Assembly (NCBI RefSeq): GCF_008831285.2
Contig: NW_022204982.1
Span: 1 to 59,778 of the forward strand
From: Nymphaea colorata
Taxonomy: Eukaryota; Streptophyta; Magnoliopsida; Nymphaeales; Nymphaeaceae
Direction: 5' to 3'
Length of the DNA: 59,778 bases
Shown here: piece after piece, positions 59,315 to 59,778 of the stretch
How positions within the stretch are numbered: position 1 is the stretch's first letter
Layout: the number at the start of each line of letters is the position of its first letter
Notes under the pieces: generated by a model
Seen by the model: the letters and a program-made list of their open reading frames with translations, nothing else
Databases searched by the model: none
Told to the model about the DNA's origin: nothing
Translations under genes and position numbers: made by a program

Positions 59315-59778
59315 CAATCCAATGAATATGCCTCCACCCGCTGATTTAGCTTGGCTTTTTCCTTCTCCATTAGCTACAATTGGCCAAATCAAACTTTGTT
59401 TTCCACCAGCATCCTCATCACCGTCATTTTTGTTGGTCTACTATTTTTTTGGAAACAATGTCAAATATCGGTTAATCAAAAGCAGTAATTTGACAATGTG
59501 AACTCAGGTAGTGCCAAATTCAAAAAGTAAGACGAGAAGAATTCCGTCTTTCTTGAATATCAAAACATGAAATATGAAACTTCTACTAATAAATGAGCAG
59601 GTTATGACCAACATATAACTAATGATTTAGTGGGCCTCTTTTTTTTTCTTTAATCTCTGCGCTTGCACACATAAGCATAATTAGGTTCTCTCAAAACTTG
59701 GCGCATTTGCACTACCAATTGCACATTCACTTCATTGAGGTCAAATTTTAGTGCATATTCACTTTTGAAGACACTGAA
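59315..59778 (+). repeat. Start of tandem unit R5 (cut by window end)
   Basis: The landmark caatccaatgaatatgcc and following spacer match 17281-17745 closely. The array therefore continues beyond the window. Confidence 0.85.

Noticed and set aside
1-59778. tRNA, rRNA or organellar genes
   Set aside because: I saw no tRNA cloverleaf with A and B boxes, no rRNA blocks and no chloroplast or mitochondrial genes. The tRNA-like motif is only the copia PBS.

Overview
The window is nuclear DNA of a flowering plant. The evidence is GT-AG split gene pieces, degenerate Ty1/copia retrotransposons primed by initiator-Met tRNA, a hAT-type MITE, AT-rich spacers, and small heat shock protein (sHSP) and Raf-like kinase pieces of plant type. 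I cannot name the species. No complete, clearly functional gene is visible.

The main structure is a head-to-tail array of long repeat units, taken here from a shared spacer landmark: R1 1762-17280, R2 17281-30201, R3 30202-44859, R4 44860-59314, and the first 464 bp of R5. Left of the array (1-1761) lies a diverged sHSP copy (copy 0) and unique sequence. Each complete unit has the same order: an AT-rich spacer; a TATA box with a tiny two-exon reading frame; a ~1.46 kb foldback carrying two inverted pieces of a Raf-like kinase gene; a perfect 31-bp hairpin; about 4.4 kb of unrecognised spacer; an sHSP promoter (remodelled in R2, lost in R3); sHSP exon 1; a Ty1/copia element in antisense orientation; sHSP exon 2; the 3' flank; and a 441-443 bp hAT-like MITE.

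The sHSP is the ER type (22-kDa class): signal peptide, DPFKILE segment, WKET start of the alpha-crystallin domain and a C-terminal V-I-D-I motif. In units 1-4 the copia element sits in the intron between the same 5-bp duplication, gctct. Copy 0 lacks the element. All four array copies share a 1-bp loss in the late alpha-crystallin domain and carry earlier stops or frameshifts, so they are pseudogenes. Copy 0 keeps an open exon 2 but a shortened, frameshifted exon 1.

The units can be told apart. Units 1 and 2 carry a 3'-flank segment with acidic exon fragments between 175-bp direct repeats. Units 2 and 3 carry a second LTR in the promoter (clean in R2, decayed or badly sequenced in R3). Units 2-4 share deletions in the copia pol region, while unit 1 keeps the RT YVDD box. 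Two of these markers occur in all four combinations, which points to unequal exchange or conversion between units. About 38.14-39.85 kb, plus scattered sites in R3, shows dense single-base losses that look like unpolished long-read consensus, so exact unit number and R3 content need caution. The foldback and hairpin are the best candidates for new biology, as possible sources of small RNAs.
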